Origin: CAZJHD01 sp964545855 | GTDB taxonomy: Bacteria; Planctomycetota; UBA1135; JACQFD01 | Length of the DNA stretch: 45,733 nucleotides | Assembly (NCBI GenBank): GCA_964545855.1 | Contig: CAZJHD010000033.1 | Span: forward strand, 1-45,733 | Direction: 5' to 3' | Part shown: positions 16,575 to 25,917 of the stretch, piece by piece | Layout of the letters: every line of letters begins with the position of its first letter | Position numbering within the stretch: the stretch's first letter is position 1 | The notes under the pieces: generated by a model | Databases searched by the model: none | The model's input: only the letters and a program-made list of their open reading frames with translations | Told to the model about the DNA's origin: nothing | Translations under genes and position numbers: made by a program

Positions 16575-16580
16575 CGGCCC

Positions 16581-17090
16581 TCAGTCTCCGTCCTTGCCGG
16601 TGGGCCGCGCCGCCAGCACCGCGTCGGCGACGAGCGTCGCCGCGGCGAGCAGCGTCTCGAGCTCGGCGGGCGAGAACTCCCGCGCCTCGGCCGCGCCGAT
16701 GCCGAAGGAGCCGGCGAGCCGTCCGTCGCTCGCGAGCATCGGCACGCAGACCGAGCCGCGGAGACCCGTCGCCTTCGCGCCCGGGCGCGCGACGCCGCCC
16801 GCGTTGTCGGTCTGCAGGTCGCAGGTGAACACGGGCGCGCGGCGCTCGGCGGCGACGCCCGCCATCCCCTTGCCCACGGGCACCGTGCGCACGGCGTCGA
16901 GGACCGGCTGCGGGATCCCGTCGCTCCAGGCCGCGAGCCGCAGCGTCGCGCCGTCCGCCTCGAGGACGTGGATCGTGCCGCCCTGCGCGCCCGCCTCGCG
17001 GATCGCGAGCGCGAGCACGTCGCGGAGCGGCGGCGCGGCGCCCCGCGCGCGGCGCAGGATCTCGCGGAGGGACGGGAGGAGCGCGTCCAT
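16581..17090 (-). CDS. GAF-domain protein
   Basis: A 169-residue protein that is essentially one GAF domain (about 20-160): GGTIHVLEADGATLRLAAW, VPVGKGMAGVAAERRAPV, then GSVCVPMLASDGRLAGSFGIG. GAF domains bind small ligands or redox cofactors, and the G-M-A-G-V turn is typical. No output domain is present. One cysteine (C-D in the FTCDLQTDN strand) and one in SVCVPM might suit redox sensing, which is speculation. It lies six bases before mqnE, so it may sense something for that operon. Confidence 0.82.
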   Translation of the reverse strand: MDALLPSLREILRRARGAAPPLRDVLALAIREAGAQGGTIHVLEADGATLRLAAWSDGIPQPVLDAVRTVPVGKGMAGVAAERRAPVFTCDLQTDNAGGVARPGAKATGLRGSVCVPMLASDGRLAGSFGIGAAEAREFSPAELETLLAAATLVADAVLAARPTGKDGD

Positions 17091-17164
17091 GGGCGGTGCA
17101 GTCTAGTCACCTCTCCGCGGCGCCGGGAACCGCCGCGCCGGGCTCCGGCCGTACGATGCGGGGG

Positions 17165-18034
17165 ATGACGGCCACGGACGCTCTCCTCCTGGTCGCGCTC
17201 GCCATGGGGCCGGGGATGATCCTGCTGCACGGGGTCTACGTCGCCGACCGCTACGCGAAGGAGCCGGTGAAGAACCTCCTGCGGTACCTGATCGCGGGAG
17301 CGGCCGTCGCCGTGCCGGCGGCGCTCGTCGAGATCGGGTGCCTGCGCATCCTCGGGATCGAGGCGCTCGACGATCCGGCGCTCTCGTGGGTCGCGCTGAG
17401 CGTCGTTGCGTTCCTCGTCGTCGCCCTCGTCGAGGAGCTCGGCAAGCGCCTCATGCTCCACGTCTGCGCGCGGAAGGACCCGCACGTCGACGAGCCCTTC
17501 GACTGGATCGTCTACTCCGTCGCCATCGCGCTCGGCTTCGCGACCATCGAGAACGTCGTCTACGTGCTTGAGGGAGGCGCGGCGGTGGCGCTCGCGCGGG
17601 CCTTCACGGCCGTGCCGGCGCATGCGCTGAACGCGACGCTCATGGGCGACCGTCTCGCGCGCGCCGAGCGCGAGGAGGGCGCGCGCGCGACGAGGCAGCG
17701 CGCGCTCGCCGTCCTCGAGCCGACGGCGTGGCACGGCGCCTACGACCTCATCGCCTTCGGCGGCGCGCGCGCCGTCTCGGGGAGCGACGGCGCGGGCCTC
17801 GCGGCGCTGCCCTTCTGGGGCGCGCTCGCGACGCTCCTCGTGGCGCAGTGGTGGATCGCGCTGCGGCGCGTGCATGCGCAGCAGATCGCGAGCGAGGAGT
17901 CGCACTTCGCGCTGCCGCGCTGGATGCGCGTCCCGCGCCTGCCGTTGACCCGGCGGCGCGGCCGTCGCGCAGAGCCGGCGGAGAGAGGACGCGAGGTGGA
18001 AGGAGGTGACCAGGACGCCGCACCGAGCGGGTGA
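17165..18034 (+). CDS. PrsW-family intramembrane protease (CPBP-related)
   Basis: A 289-residue polytopic membrane protein. The PrsW/CPBP motifs are in order: E90-E91 with K94 (ALVEELGKR), F125 and E129 (FATIEN), H153 and N156 (AHALNA), and H190 with D194 (WHGAYDL). PrsW in Bacillus cleaves the anti-sigma factor RsiW; the family acts in membranes on single-pass proteins. This window encodes a single-pass putative anti-sigma factor (4603-5148), but a link is only inference. The charged tail is cytoplasmic. The ATG at 17165 is used; an in-frame ATG at 17156 adds three residues and neither has a clear ribosome site. Confidence 0.87.
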   Translation: MTATDALLLVALAMGPGMILLHGVYVADRYAKEPVKNLLRYLIAGAAVAVPAALVEIGCLRILGIEALDDPALSWVALSVVAFLVVALVEELGKRLMLHVCARKDPHVDEPFDWIVYSVAIALGFATIENVVYVLEGGAAVALARAFTAVPAHALNATLMGDRLARAEREEGARATRQRALAVLEPTAWHGAYDLIAFGGARAVSGSDGAGLAALPFWGALATLLVAQWWIALRRVHAQQIASEESHFALPRWMRVPRLPLTRRRGRRAEPAERGREVEGGDQDAAPSG

Positions 18035-18070
18035 CCATGCGCGGCGGCGTTCCCAGCTCGGGCGTGCCGT

Positions 18071-20635
18071 CTACGGGCCGAGGATCGGGATCGCGAGCCC
18101 GTTGGAGCTGCTGAGGCCGAAGGGGAGGCGCGCGGAGCAGGAAGCCGGCCAGATCCAGACGCACTGCGCGAAGTAGGTGCGGCCGACGAGGGCGGCGTCG
18201 GCAGGGATCGGGACGAGGAGCGAGCCCTTGCCGAGAGCGTCGCTCGCGAGGTCGAAGGCGAGGAGCTCCGTGGAGGCGAGGAGGTCGACGTGGAGGAGGA
18301 GGCCGAGGCCGAAGGGATCGGAGCCGGCGAGGTCCTTCGCGTCGCCGACGAGCAAGAGGCCGAGAGAGCTCTGCGGCGCCGCGGTGCAGTGGAGACGGAA
18401 CGCCGGCGCGCCGATCGTCGCGAATCCGCTCGCCTGGAGCGCCTGCGGTCCTGTGCAGCCGGCAGTTCCCGCGCCGAAGGGCCAGGGGGCGATCGAGGGG
18501 CGCAGCTTCACGACGAAGGCGTCCGTCTTCCCCCCGAAGCCGGGAGAGGGAGAGGGATCGCTCGGGGAGAACGAGCCGGGAGTCGTCGGGAAGAAGGAGG
18601 AGTTGGTGTAGCCGGTCACGTAGATGGAGCCGCCGGGGGCGAGGGCGATGCCGTTCGCGCGCTCAGTTGTGTCGGCCGCACCACCGACGAAGCTGCCATA
18701 GAGGAGCGATCCGCCGTCGGGATGAACGGCGGCGAGGAAGCCATCGATCGTCCCGCCTGGAGGCAACGGAAGGAATGAGCCCTGCGTGACGGGGAAAGTG
18801 GACGACGACTGGGTGGCGCCCGTGACCCAGGCGACGCCCTGCTCGTCGATCGCGAGGTCGTTCAGCTCGTCGTAGCCCCCGCCGCCGATGAACGTGGCGT
18901 AGAGGAGCGACGAGCCGCTCGCGTCGAGCTTGGCGACGAAGCCATCGTGCAGCGTGCCTCCGTACGTCGTGTCGAACGCGCCGGCCGTGACCGGGAAGCC
19001 GGGTCCGCCGGCCCAGCCGGCCACGTAGGCGCAGCCCTGCGCGTCGACGGTGATGGCGCGGCCTCCCTCGTCGAAGATGTAGTCGAGGCTCGATCCGAGG
19101 AAGGTCGAGTAGACGAGGGAGCTGCCGGTCGCGTCGAGCTTCGTCACGAAGCCGTCCTCGGCGCCGCCGTTGGGGAAGACCGTCTGGAGGGCGCCGGGCG
19201 TCACGGGGAAGGTCGGGTCCCCCGTCGTGCCGGTCACGTAGGCGGAGCCTTGATCGTCCAAGGCGATCGCCCAGGCCGTGTCTCTCATCCCGGGGAGCAC
19301 GGGCCCGCCGAGGAGCGTGGAGTAGACGAGGCTTCCGCCGTTGGGTGCAAGCTTCGTCACGAAGGCATCCCAGTTGGTCGCCGTCGACTTGTAGGCGCCC
19401 GGAGTCGTGGGGAAGACCATCGTGTCGCGGGCCGAGCCGCATGCGTAGGCGTTTCCGAACGGATCGACGACCACGCCGCCCGTGAAGGCCCACCCTCCGA
19501 GGAACGTCGAGTAGAGAAGGGCCGCGCCCGAGGGCGCGATCCTCGCCAACGTCGGCGTTGGCACGAATCCCAGGTTGGGCCCCGATGCACTCGGATTGAA
19601 CGCTCCCAATGTCACGGGATAGCCCAGCTCACCGATGCCAGCGACCACGGCGTCGCCCGCAGGGCCGAGGGCGATGTCGGCGCTCACAGAGTGCACGAGC
19701 ACCGCGGAGTAGACGAGGGTGCTGCCGTTGGGCGTGAGCTTCGCCACGAACGTCCCCCCGAGCCAGGAGACCGGGAGGAACGTTGTCGGGAAGCCGGGGT
19801 AGGCCATGTTTCCCGCCACGTAGGCCGACCCGGCAGCATCGACGGCGATCGCTTCGCCGAAGTCGTTGTTCTGGCCGCCGATGTAGGTCCCGTACTCGAG
19901 CTGCGGGTCGATCCGGAGGAGGCCGTCGCGCGCGTCACCGCTCGTCTCGAAGCCGAAGCGGTCGGCGCCGAGGAGCTGGAATCGGACGGGCACGGCTCGC
20001 CTCGGCGCACCCTCCGTCTCGACCCAGGCGCGCGGCGGCGACTGCAGCAGAGCACCAGACGGGCTCTCGATCCGAAGGCTCCCGTCGGCGTCGATCGAGA
20101 GCGATTCGGCCCCCTCGAGTCGCAGCGAGAGGGACGCGAGGTCGGCGCCCGGCGCGAGGAGGAGGTCGTACTCGAGGATCCCCTGGCGGCCGTGGATCTC
20201 GAGGTCGGTCCCCGGACGCACGCCCTCGACGCGCACGGCGCCCCAGACGGGGAGCTCCGTCCGCCATCGATCGGGCGCGGCGCCGAGGAACCGATGCTCG
20301 CGCCAGGGACGCGGCTCGATTCCCCGCGGCGCGGCCTCCGATGAGGCCCCCTCGACGACGAGGCGGAGCGCCGCCGTCGAGGGGAAGCCGGAGGTCTCGG
20401 CCGCGGGCGCCGCCAGGACGAAGCCCTCCGCCGTCACGAAGAGGCCGAGCCCGCCCTCCCGAAGCACGAACGGCGCCGGCGATCCCGGGCCCTCGCTCCC
20501 CTCGACGAAGCCGCCCGGCGCGCGGGAGATCTGCGCGTGGGAGATCTGCGCGCGGGCGAGCGGCGCGTCGCCGGCTCCCTCCGCGGGCGCAGGCTCGGGC
20601 GCGCCGAGGAGGAGCAGGAGCGCGAGGAGCGTCAT
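18071..20635 (-). CDS. Secreted SBBP seven-bladed beta-propeller protein
   Basis: An 854-residue protein with a signal peptide (1-19) and an N-terminal beta domain of the type found before SBBP propellers (WRTELPVWGAVRVEGVRPG, then LEYDLLLAPGADLASLSLRL, ending RIDPQLEYGTYIGG). Seven SBBP repeats follow, each with the pattern STFLGG ... D..GSAYVTG ... FPVTPGA (about 250-710). The last 130 residues are the shared C-terminal domain (FGAGTAGCTGPQ, GSDPFGLGLLLHVDLL, LSSSNGLAIPILGP). A short duplication (AQIS-HAQIS) sits after the signal. It begins 18 bases after the oxidase-like gene's stop, so the two are probably co-transcribed. Extracellular binding role inferred; ligand unknown. Confidence 0.87.
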   Translation of the reverse strand: MTLLALLLLLGAPEPAPAEGAGDAPLARAQISHAQISRAPGGFVEGSEGPGSPAPFVLREGGLGLFVTAEGFVLAAPAAETSGFPSTAALRLVVEGASSEAAPRGIEPRPWREHRFLGAAPDRWRTELPVWGAVRVEGVRPGTDLEIHGRQGILEYDLLLAPGADLASLSLRLEGAESLSIDADGSLRIESPSGALLQSPPRAWVETEGAPRRAVPVRFQLLGADRFGFETSGDARDGLLRIDPQLEYGTYIGGQNNDFGEAIAVDAAGSAYVAGNMAYPGFPTTFLPVSWLGGTFVAKLTPNGSTLVYSAVLVHSVSADIALGPAGDAVVAGIGELGYPVTLGAFNPSASGPNLGFVPTPTLARIAPSGAALLYSTFLGGWAFTGGVVVDPFGNAYACGSARDTMVFPTTPGAYKSTATNWDAFVTKLAPNGGSLVYSTLLGGPVLPGMRDTAWAIALDDQGSAYVTGTTGDPTFPVTPGALQTVFPNGGAEDGFVTKLDATGSSLVYSTFLGSSLDYIFDEGGRAITVDAQGCAYVAGWAGGPGFPVTAGAFDTTYGGTLHDGFVAKLDASGSSLLYATFIGGGGYDELNDLAIDEQGVAWVTGATQSSSTFPVTQGSFLPLPPGGTIDGFLAAVHPDGGSLLYGSFVGGAADTTERANGIALAPGGSIYVTGYTNSSFFPTTPGSFSPSDPSPSPGFGGKTDAFVVKLRPSIAPWPFGAGTAGCTGPQALQASGFATIGAPAFRLHCTAAPQSSLGLLLVGDAKDLAGSDPFGLGLLLHVDLLASTELLAFDLASDALGKGSLLVPIPADAALVGRTYFAQCVWIWPASCSARLPFGLSSSNGLAIPILGP

Positions 20636-20653
20636 GGCATCGTCTCGAAGCGG

Positions 20654-22615
20654 TCAGACGGGGATCTGGACGAATTCGCCGACGGAGGGGACCCCGTTCG
20701 GCCCCACGACGAAGAGCATGTACCAGCCGGGAGGCGCGAGCCCCCGACGGCCGGTGGGGATCCCCTCGACGGAGAGGACGTAGTCGGGATGGGTGCTCGT
20801 CTGGATCGACCACTTCATTTCGACGTAGCGCTGCTCGAAGTCCGTTGCGTGGGTCGAGGAGCCGCCGCGGATCAGGACGACGCGCGTGTTGGCCGTCGTG
20901 ATCGCGTCGTTCGACGTGACATTGAACTGGTAGGTCCCGCCGTAGGGGATCTCCCTCGGCTGCGTCGCGGGGAGCGAGACCAGCGGCCGCGGCCCCTGGA
21001 AGAGATACCTGGGGCTGTAGATCTCGCAGGAGCGGTCGGGGGGGACGCCCGTGTAGCCCTCCACGGGCGTCGCCTCGTCCGGGCCGGCGACACCGCCGAC
21101 GACGAAGATCCGGCCGTCGCGGAGGAGGAGCGCGCAGGAGTGCTCGATCCGAGGGACGGTCATGGCGGCGAGGTTGCTCGGAGCCGTTTGTTGCGCGCCG
21201 ACGGGTGCCGGCGTGAAGCTCTCCGCGGCGTAGACGGGGACGGCGTAGTGGATCGGCCCACCGCCGGGATCGGCGTAGTTGATCGTGTCGTTCGTCGCCC
21301 CGCCGAGGATCACGATGTCTCCCGTGGGCGTCACGATCGAGCTCGACCAGACGCGGGGCAACTGCATGTCGGTCTTCTCGAGCCACTCGCCCGTCAGCAG
21401 ATTCGAGCACTCGTAGATCTTCGTGAGCGCCGTCGCCGTCGGCGCCGCGGGGTTGGAGCCGCCGATGGAGTAGACGCGCTCCATCGGAAGGCTGGGGGTT
21501 GCGAGGTCCGGATGCCTCACCATCACGACCGTGTTGTTGAAGTACCACTCGCTCGGCGGCCCCGGGGGGTTGAGGCCCGTCACCTGCTCGTGGATCTCCA
21601 GCCGGTCCGCCGGGCTGGCGAAAGGCCCGCTCCGATAGGTGTAGGAGGCCGCGGGATTCGCCTGGCTCGTTCCGCGGCAGTCGTTCGCTACGAAGATCGT
21701 CGCCTGGGACACGCCCGGCAGGTCGGCCCCCGAGGAGACCATCCTCGGGAAGTAGTCGAACTCGTAGAAGCCGACTCCACCGAGAGTCACGGGGCTGCCG
21801 TTCTTGTCGACCAGCGTGGGCACGAAGGGGTTCCACTGCACCGGGTTCAGCGGATCGAGCACCTGCCAGTTCGAGATCTTGTTCCCGACGCAGGTGTGTC
21901 CTCCGGCCCGACCGCCGGCCACGACGACCCGCCCCAGGGCGTCGATCATCCCTGAGGGATAGAAGGAGCCCTGAGCGATGCTCGGAAGCGAGGCGAACCA
22001 GGCGAGCGGCGTCTGCTGCGGATCCGGATTCGGGTCGAAGAAGTAGCACTTCCTCGGCGGAGCCATGCAGTCTGCGCCGCCGAAGACGACGAGCTTCCCC
22101 TGCGGCGAGGTGACGACGCCGCTGCAGAAGATGTCGCTCGTGACGACGTTCGGGTCGACGTCGATCGTCGTGACGCGGGGCGGAACGACCTCGGGGTTCA
22201 CGATCCAGACCCGATGTGTCTTCGCCGTGATGGGAACGTTGTTGCATCCGTGCGGCGGCGCCACCCCCTGCTCGCTGAAGAGCACGACCTTCCCCACGTG
22301 CGGGCCGTCGCCGGTCTGCGGCCAGGCCGCGTCGGGGCGCGGCGGAAGGAGGATCGCGTGGCCGACCTCGTCGTAGGCGTGATGAACGCTGCCGGCGGGC
22401 ACGCAGCCCAACGTGACCTGGCTGAGCTCGTAGGGGCCCGCCCACTGTCCGAACTGCGCAGGGTCGAGAGAGATCTGCGGCGCCGCCCGGAGCGCAGGTG
22501 TCAGCGCGGCGATCGCGGCGGCAGCCGCGGCGACGAGAGCGCGAGCGCTCGAGCTCGAATGGGTCGTGGCCATCCAGCCTCGGACCTGGGACTTCGACAG
22601 ATTGCGTCGAGTCAT
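20654..22615 (-). CDS. Galactose-oxidase/glyoxal-oxidase-like secreted Kelch protein (copper radical oxidase fold)
   Basis: A 653-residue protein with a signal peptide (about 15-45), Kelch repeats forming the propeller, and a C-terminal E-set domain (DUF1929, from about 548). Copper radical oxidases use a Tyr-Cys cofactor. The equivalents are visible: C164 in IFCSGVV (Cys228 of galactose oxidase), Y219 in FYPSGMI (Tyr272), H492 in EHSCALLLRDGRIF (His496) and H589 in STHATDFEQR (His581). The axial tyrosine (Tyr495) is replaced by E491. Activity is therefore uncertain. The ATG at 22615 follows a strong GGAGAGGAG site. It precedes the SBBP gene, with an 18-base gap. Confidence 0.85.
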   Translation of the reverse strand: MTRRNLSKSQVRGWMATTHSSSSARALVAAAAAAIAALTPALRAAPQISLDPAQFGQWAGPYELSQVTLGCVPAGSVHHAYDEVGHAILLPPRPDAAWPQTGDGPHVGKVVLFSEQGVAPPHGCNNVPITAKTHRVWIVNPEVVPPRVTTIDVDPNVVTSDIFCSGVVTSPQGKLVVFGGADCMAPPRKCYFFDPNPDPQQTPLAWFASLPSIAQGSFYPSGMIDALGRVVVAGGRAGGHTCVGNKISNWQVLDPLNPVQWNPFVPTLVDKNGSPVTLGGVGFYEFDYFPRMVSSGADLPGVSQATIFVANDCRGTSQANPAASYTYRSGPFASPADRLEIHEQVTGLNPPGPPSEWYFNNTVVMVRHPDLATPSLPMERVYSIGGSNPAAPTATALTKIYECSNLLTGEWLEKTDMQLPRVWSSSIVTPTGDIVILGGATNDTINYADPGGGPIHYAVPVYAAESFTPAPVGAQQTAPSNLAAMTVPRIEHSCALLLRDGRIFVVGGVAGPDEATPVEGYTGVPPDRSCEIYSPRYLFQGPRPLVSLPATQPREIPYGGTYQFNVTSNDAITTANTRVVLIRGGSSTHATDFEQRYVEMKWSIQTSTHPDYVLSVEGIPTGRRGLAPPGWYMLFVVGPNGVPSVGEFVQIPV

Positions 22616-22830
22616 GACTCCTCTCCGCGCGGCCGCCGAACAGGCCGGAGCCTCCGGCGAAGGCTTCCGCGCGGAAGCAGCGTAGGCGTCGATCCGCGAA
22701 TGCCGCAATGGGCGATTCCGCCTCGCGAGCAGCCCGGTCCATGGCCGGATCGGTCGTACGCGGCGGCACGTCGCCGGATTCGCACCGTTCCCCGGAACGA
22801 CCGCGGCTCCGCCGTCCCGTGAGGACGACG

Positions 22831-22856
22831 GAGCCGCTCGTGAGAGAAAGCGGCTC
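22831..22856 (-). terminator. Hairpin after the Kelch protein gene
   Basis: An eight-base perfect stem (GAGCCGCT and AGCGGCTC) with a 10-base loop sits 35 bases past the stop of the Kelch gene, in the 275-base gap before the oxidase-like gene. No T-tract follows, so it is at best a weak or Rho-assisted terminator. I see nothing else in this gap. Confidence 0.35.
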
Positions 22857-22890
22857 GGGCGAGCCGCGCCCCGCGCCCAGGGCACTGCGC

Positions 22891-24450
22891 TCAGGGCACG
22901 TAGAGCTCCGCCGTGCCGGGGTCGATGGCGCCGACGTCGTTCGCGCCGCCGATGAGGATCACGCGCTCGCCGTCGGGTGTGCGCACGGCGCCGTGGGCGG
23001 CGCGCACCTCCGACATCGACGGCATCGGGAGCCAGACGTTGCCCGTCGTGAGGAGCGCGCAGGTGGCGAGCGTGATCGGAGCCACGGTGCTGCTCACCGT
23101 GCCCGTCACGCCGCCGGCCACGAGCACGGTGCCGTCGGGCATGAGCGTCGCCGAATGGGTGTAGCGGGCCGTCCCCATGTTGGGTCCGTTCTGCCACGTG
23201 TTGGTCGCGTTGTCGTAGACCGACACGTCCGGCAGCGCCGACGCGCTGAGCGCGATGAGGTTCGCGTTGAGACCGCCGCTCACGAGGACGCGGCCGTTCG
23301 CGAGACGCACCGCCGTCGAGATCGCACGCCCGCTGCCGCCCATGGAGGCCGTCGCGTTCCACAGGTTCGTGACTGGGTTGTAGCGCGACGCGCTCGTGAG
23401 GAACGTCGGGATGCCGAGGAACCCGGGCTGCACGCCGCCGGCGATGAGCACGCGGCCGTCGGGGAGGATCTGCGTGATGTGGGCCGTGCGCGCGCCGCCG
23501 CCCATGCCGGGGAGGTTCGCCCAGAGTCCCGTCGTCGGGTTGTAGACCTCGGCCGTGTTGGTGGCGCTGCTCACGGCGGCGAGGAGCTGCGCGACGGGGT
23601 CGGCGCCGGAGACGTTCGTCGACCCGCCCGTCACGATCACGCGCCCGTCGTTCAGGAGCGCCGCGCCGTGGAGCGCGCGTCCCGTGGCCATGCTGTTCAC
23701 GACGGAGAACGTGCCCGTGGCCGGATCGAAGATCTCGCAGGAGTTGGTCACGGCCCCGACCGCATCCAGACCGCCGGTGATGAGCACGCGCCCGTCGAGC
23801 ATCCGCACGGCGGCGGAGACGGCGCGCGGGAGCGCCTGGTTCGTCGTGAGGGAGAAGGTGGACGTGCGGTAGTCGTAGACCTCGGACATGCCGTTCGGGG
23901 TGCCGCCGATGGCGTTCCCGCCGCCCGTCACGAGCACGTTGCCGTTCGTGAGCTGGACGACGTTCGCGTAGGCATGCGGCGAGAGCGGCGGCATGTGCGT
24001 CGGCGTCGTGAATCCGTGGCCGCCGACGATCACCGTGACGACGTTGCTCTTCTGATCGAGGAAGGACGTCGGGCCCGGCGCGGTCCAGGCCTGGCTGAAG
24101 ACCGTCGCGCCGACGGCCGACGTGGAGAGCGTCGAGAGGTCGAGCACGCCGATCGGGTTCGTGTAGGGCGCCGACTGGAGGAAGGCCGGGTAGCTGAACA
24201 TCGTAATGTCCTGGTCCCAGAAGCCCGGCTCGCCCGGCAGGAACGTGCCGACGGCGAGAGGGCCCGTCGTGTCGGCGAACGTGACGATCACGAACTGTCC
24301 CGGGGTCACGGGGCCCGCGAGCGTCGCCGTGAGATCGTCGCCGGCGACCCCGCCGGCGATGTCGAGCGTGATCTGCGCGGCCGCGGGTGCGGAGGCGAGC
24401 GCCAGCAGGGCGGGGGCGAGGAGCGCGATGGAGCGAAGGGATCGGATCAT
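22891..24450 (-). CDS. Secreted seven-Kelch beta-propeller protein
   Basis: A 519-residue protein with a signal peptide (1-26, ending APAAAQ), a beta domain of about 130 residues (GVAGDDLTATLAGPVTPGQF to SNVVTVIV), and seven Kelch repeats. Each repeat has the pattern R..H.A..L.DGRVLVTGG followed by ..EVYNPTTG.W (about 165-519). Seven Kelch blades make one propeller. No catalytic Tyr-Cys pair is visible, so it is probably a binding protein and not an oxidase. The N-terminal beta domain looks like a rearranged form of the C-terminal domain of the other secreted proteins here. It lies upstream of the oxidase-like gene in the same direction, 275 bases away. Confidence 0.85.
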   Translation of the reverse strand: MIRSLRSIALLAPALLALASAPAAAQITLDIAGGVAGDDLTATLAGPVTPGQFVIVTFADTTGPLAVGTFLPGEPGFWDQDITMFSYPAFLQSAPYTNPIGVLDLSTLSTSAVGATVFSQAWTAPGPTSFLDQKSNVVTVIVGGHGFTTPTHMPPLSPHAYANVVQLTNGNVLVTGGGNAIGGTPNGMSEVYDYRTSTFSLTTNQALPRAVSAAVRMLDGRVLITGGLDAVGAVTNSCEIFDPATGTFSVVNSMATGRALHGAALLNDGRVIVTGGSTNVSGADPVAQLLAAVSSATNTAEVYNPTTGLWANLPGMGGGARTAHITQILPDGRVLIAGGVQPGFLGIPTFLTSASRYNPVTNLWNATASMGGSGRAISTAVRLANGRVLVSGGLNANLIALSASALPDVSVYDNATNTWQNGPNMGTARYTHSATLMPDGTVLVAGGVTGTVSSTVAPITLATCALLTTGNVWLPMPSMSEVRAAHGAVRTPDGERVILIGGANDVGAIDPGTAELYVP

Positions 24451-24578
24451 GGTGGGGCGACCGGCGCCGGTACGGGGTGGCGGAAGCTCGGGGGCAGTGC
24501 GGTGAGGTGGACGGGACGGGGAAGCCTACCGCCCGCCCCGAAAACGCGCGCTCCCCGGGCGCGACCCGGCCGGCCGGA

Positions 24579-25808
24579 TCAGCGGCCGATCCGGCTCCCC
24601 AGGAGCGGCCGGCCGCGCTCGAGGGTGCGGAGGGACGCCTGCACGGCGGCCTCGCGCGACGACGTTCCGCCAGCCCCGACCCAGGGGAAGCGGGCGCCGG
24701 CCGGCAGCGGGCCGCGCGCGTCGATCACGTCGTAGAAGAAGTTGCGGCGGCGCGGCGCGAAGCCCGCCTCCTCGATCTGCCGCTCGATCTCCGCGAGCGT
24801 CGTGAGCTCGTGGCAGCCGGCGGCCGAGACGACGTTCTCCTCCATCATCCCGCCGCCGAAGTCGTTCACGCCGAAGCGGAGCGAGAGCTGCGCCCCCGCG
24901 ATGCCCTGCGTCACGTAGCTCGCCTGGAGGTTCGGCACGTTGTCGAGGAAGAGGCGCGCGACGGAGACGGTGCGGAAGTAGTCGTCGGGGGTGGTCTTCC
25001 GCGGGCGCAGCTCGGCGCCGCGCGGCGTCCCCTCGGGCTGGAAGTTCCAGCAGGCGAAGGCCGTGAAGCCGCCGTGCTCGTCCTGGAGGTCGCGCAGGCG
25101 CTGCAGGTGCTCGACGCGCTCCTCGAGGGTCTCCACGTGGCCGTACATCATCGTGGCCGTCGTGCGGAGCCCGCGCCGGTGCGCCTGCCGCATCACCTCG
25201 AGCCACTCGCCGCTCGTGCACTTCTTCGGCGCGATCGCACGGCGCACCCGGTCCACCAGGATCTCGGCGCCGCCGCCGGGAATCGAATCGAGGCCGGCGT
25301 CGCGCAGGCGGTCGATGACGGTGCCCGGGTCGGTCCTCTCCAGCTTCGCCAGGTGGTCGACCTCCGGCGGCGACAGGGCGTGGAGATGGAGCGCCGGGTA
25401 GCGCGCCTTCAGGTCGCGCAGGAGGTCGGCGTACCACGAGACCTTCAGGTAGGGGTGGTGGCCTCCCTGCATCAGGACGAGCACGCCGCCGAGGGCGAGG
25501 AGCTCGTCGATCTTGGCGTAGATCGTCTCCCGCGGCAGGACGTACTCGCCCTCGGCGCCGGGCCGGCGGTAGAACGCGCAGAACCCGCAGTCCGTGATGC
25601 AGACGTTCGTCGGGTTGATGTTCCGGTCGACGATGTAGGTGACCATCGGCGCCCCGTGGAGCCGCCAGCGCGCGGCGTCCGCGAGCGACCCGAGCGTCGC
25701 CAGGTCTGCGTCCCGCAAGAGGATGAGCGCGTCGGCGGCCGACAGCCTCTCGCCGGAGGCGGCGCGGTCGACGGCGCGGTCGAGCTCGGCGTGCGATTTG
25801 TTCGACAT
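24579..25808 (-). CDS. mqnC: Cyclic dehypoxanthine futalosine synthase MqnC (radical SAM)
   Basis: A 409-residue radical SAM enzyme that cyclises dehypoxanthine futalosine in the futalosine menaquinone pathway. The cluster motif is NPTNVCITDCGFCAF with C70, C74 and C77. MqnC signatures separate it from MqnE: the GGHHPYLKVSWY motif, FACWNFQPEGTP, NLQASYVTQG and LRFGVNDFGGGMMEENVV. I start at the ATG at 25808, which gives the usual N-terminal helix; the longer frame upstream is shadow. It is separated from mqnE by about 8 kb of propeller genes, so the pathway genes are not in one operon here. The other mqn genes are not in this window. Confidence 0.94.
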   Translation of the reverse strand: MSNKSHAELDRAVDRAASGERLSAADALILLRDADLATLGSLADAARWRLHGAPMVTYIVDRNINPTNVCITDCGFCAFYRRPGAEGEYVLPRETIYAKIDELLALGGVLVLMQGGHHPYLKVSWYADLLRDLKARYPALHLHALSPPEVDHLAKLERTDPGTVIDRLRDAGLDSIPGGGAEILVDRVRRAIAPKKCTSGEWLEVMRQAHRRGLRTTATMMYGHVETLEERVEHLQRLRDLQDEHGGFTAFACWNFQPEGTPRGAELRPRKTTPDDYFRTVSVARLFLDNVPNLQASYVTQGIAGAQLSLRFGVNDFGGGMMEENVVSAAGCHELTTLAEIERQIEEAGFAPRRRNFFYDVIDARGPLPAGARFPWVGAGGTSSREAAVQASLRTLERGRPLLGSRIGR

Positions 25809-25917
25809 GGCTCCCGCTCGCGGGGGCGCGCAGATCCTATGCGCCCCCGCGAGCCACTTCAGGCTCCGGCGGATCCTCTGGCGCCCGCCGTTCCCTCCCC
25901 CGAGGACCGACCCCCGC

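Noticed and set aside
17096..17164. A longer N-terminus for the PrsW-like protein
   Set aside because: The extra residues come before the first membrane segment, are Pro/Arg-rich and overlap the divergent gene's promoter region.
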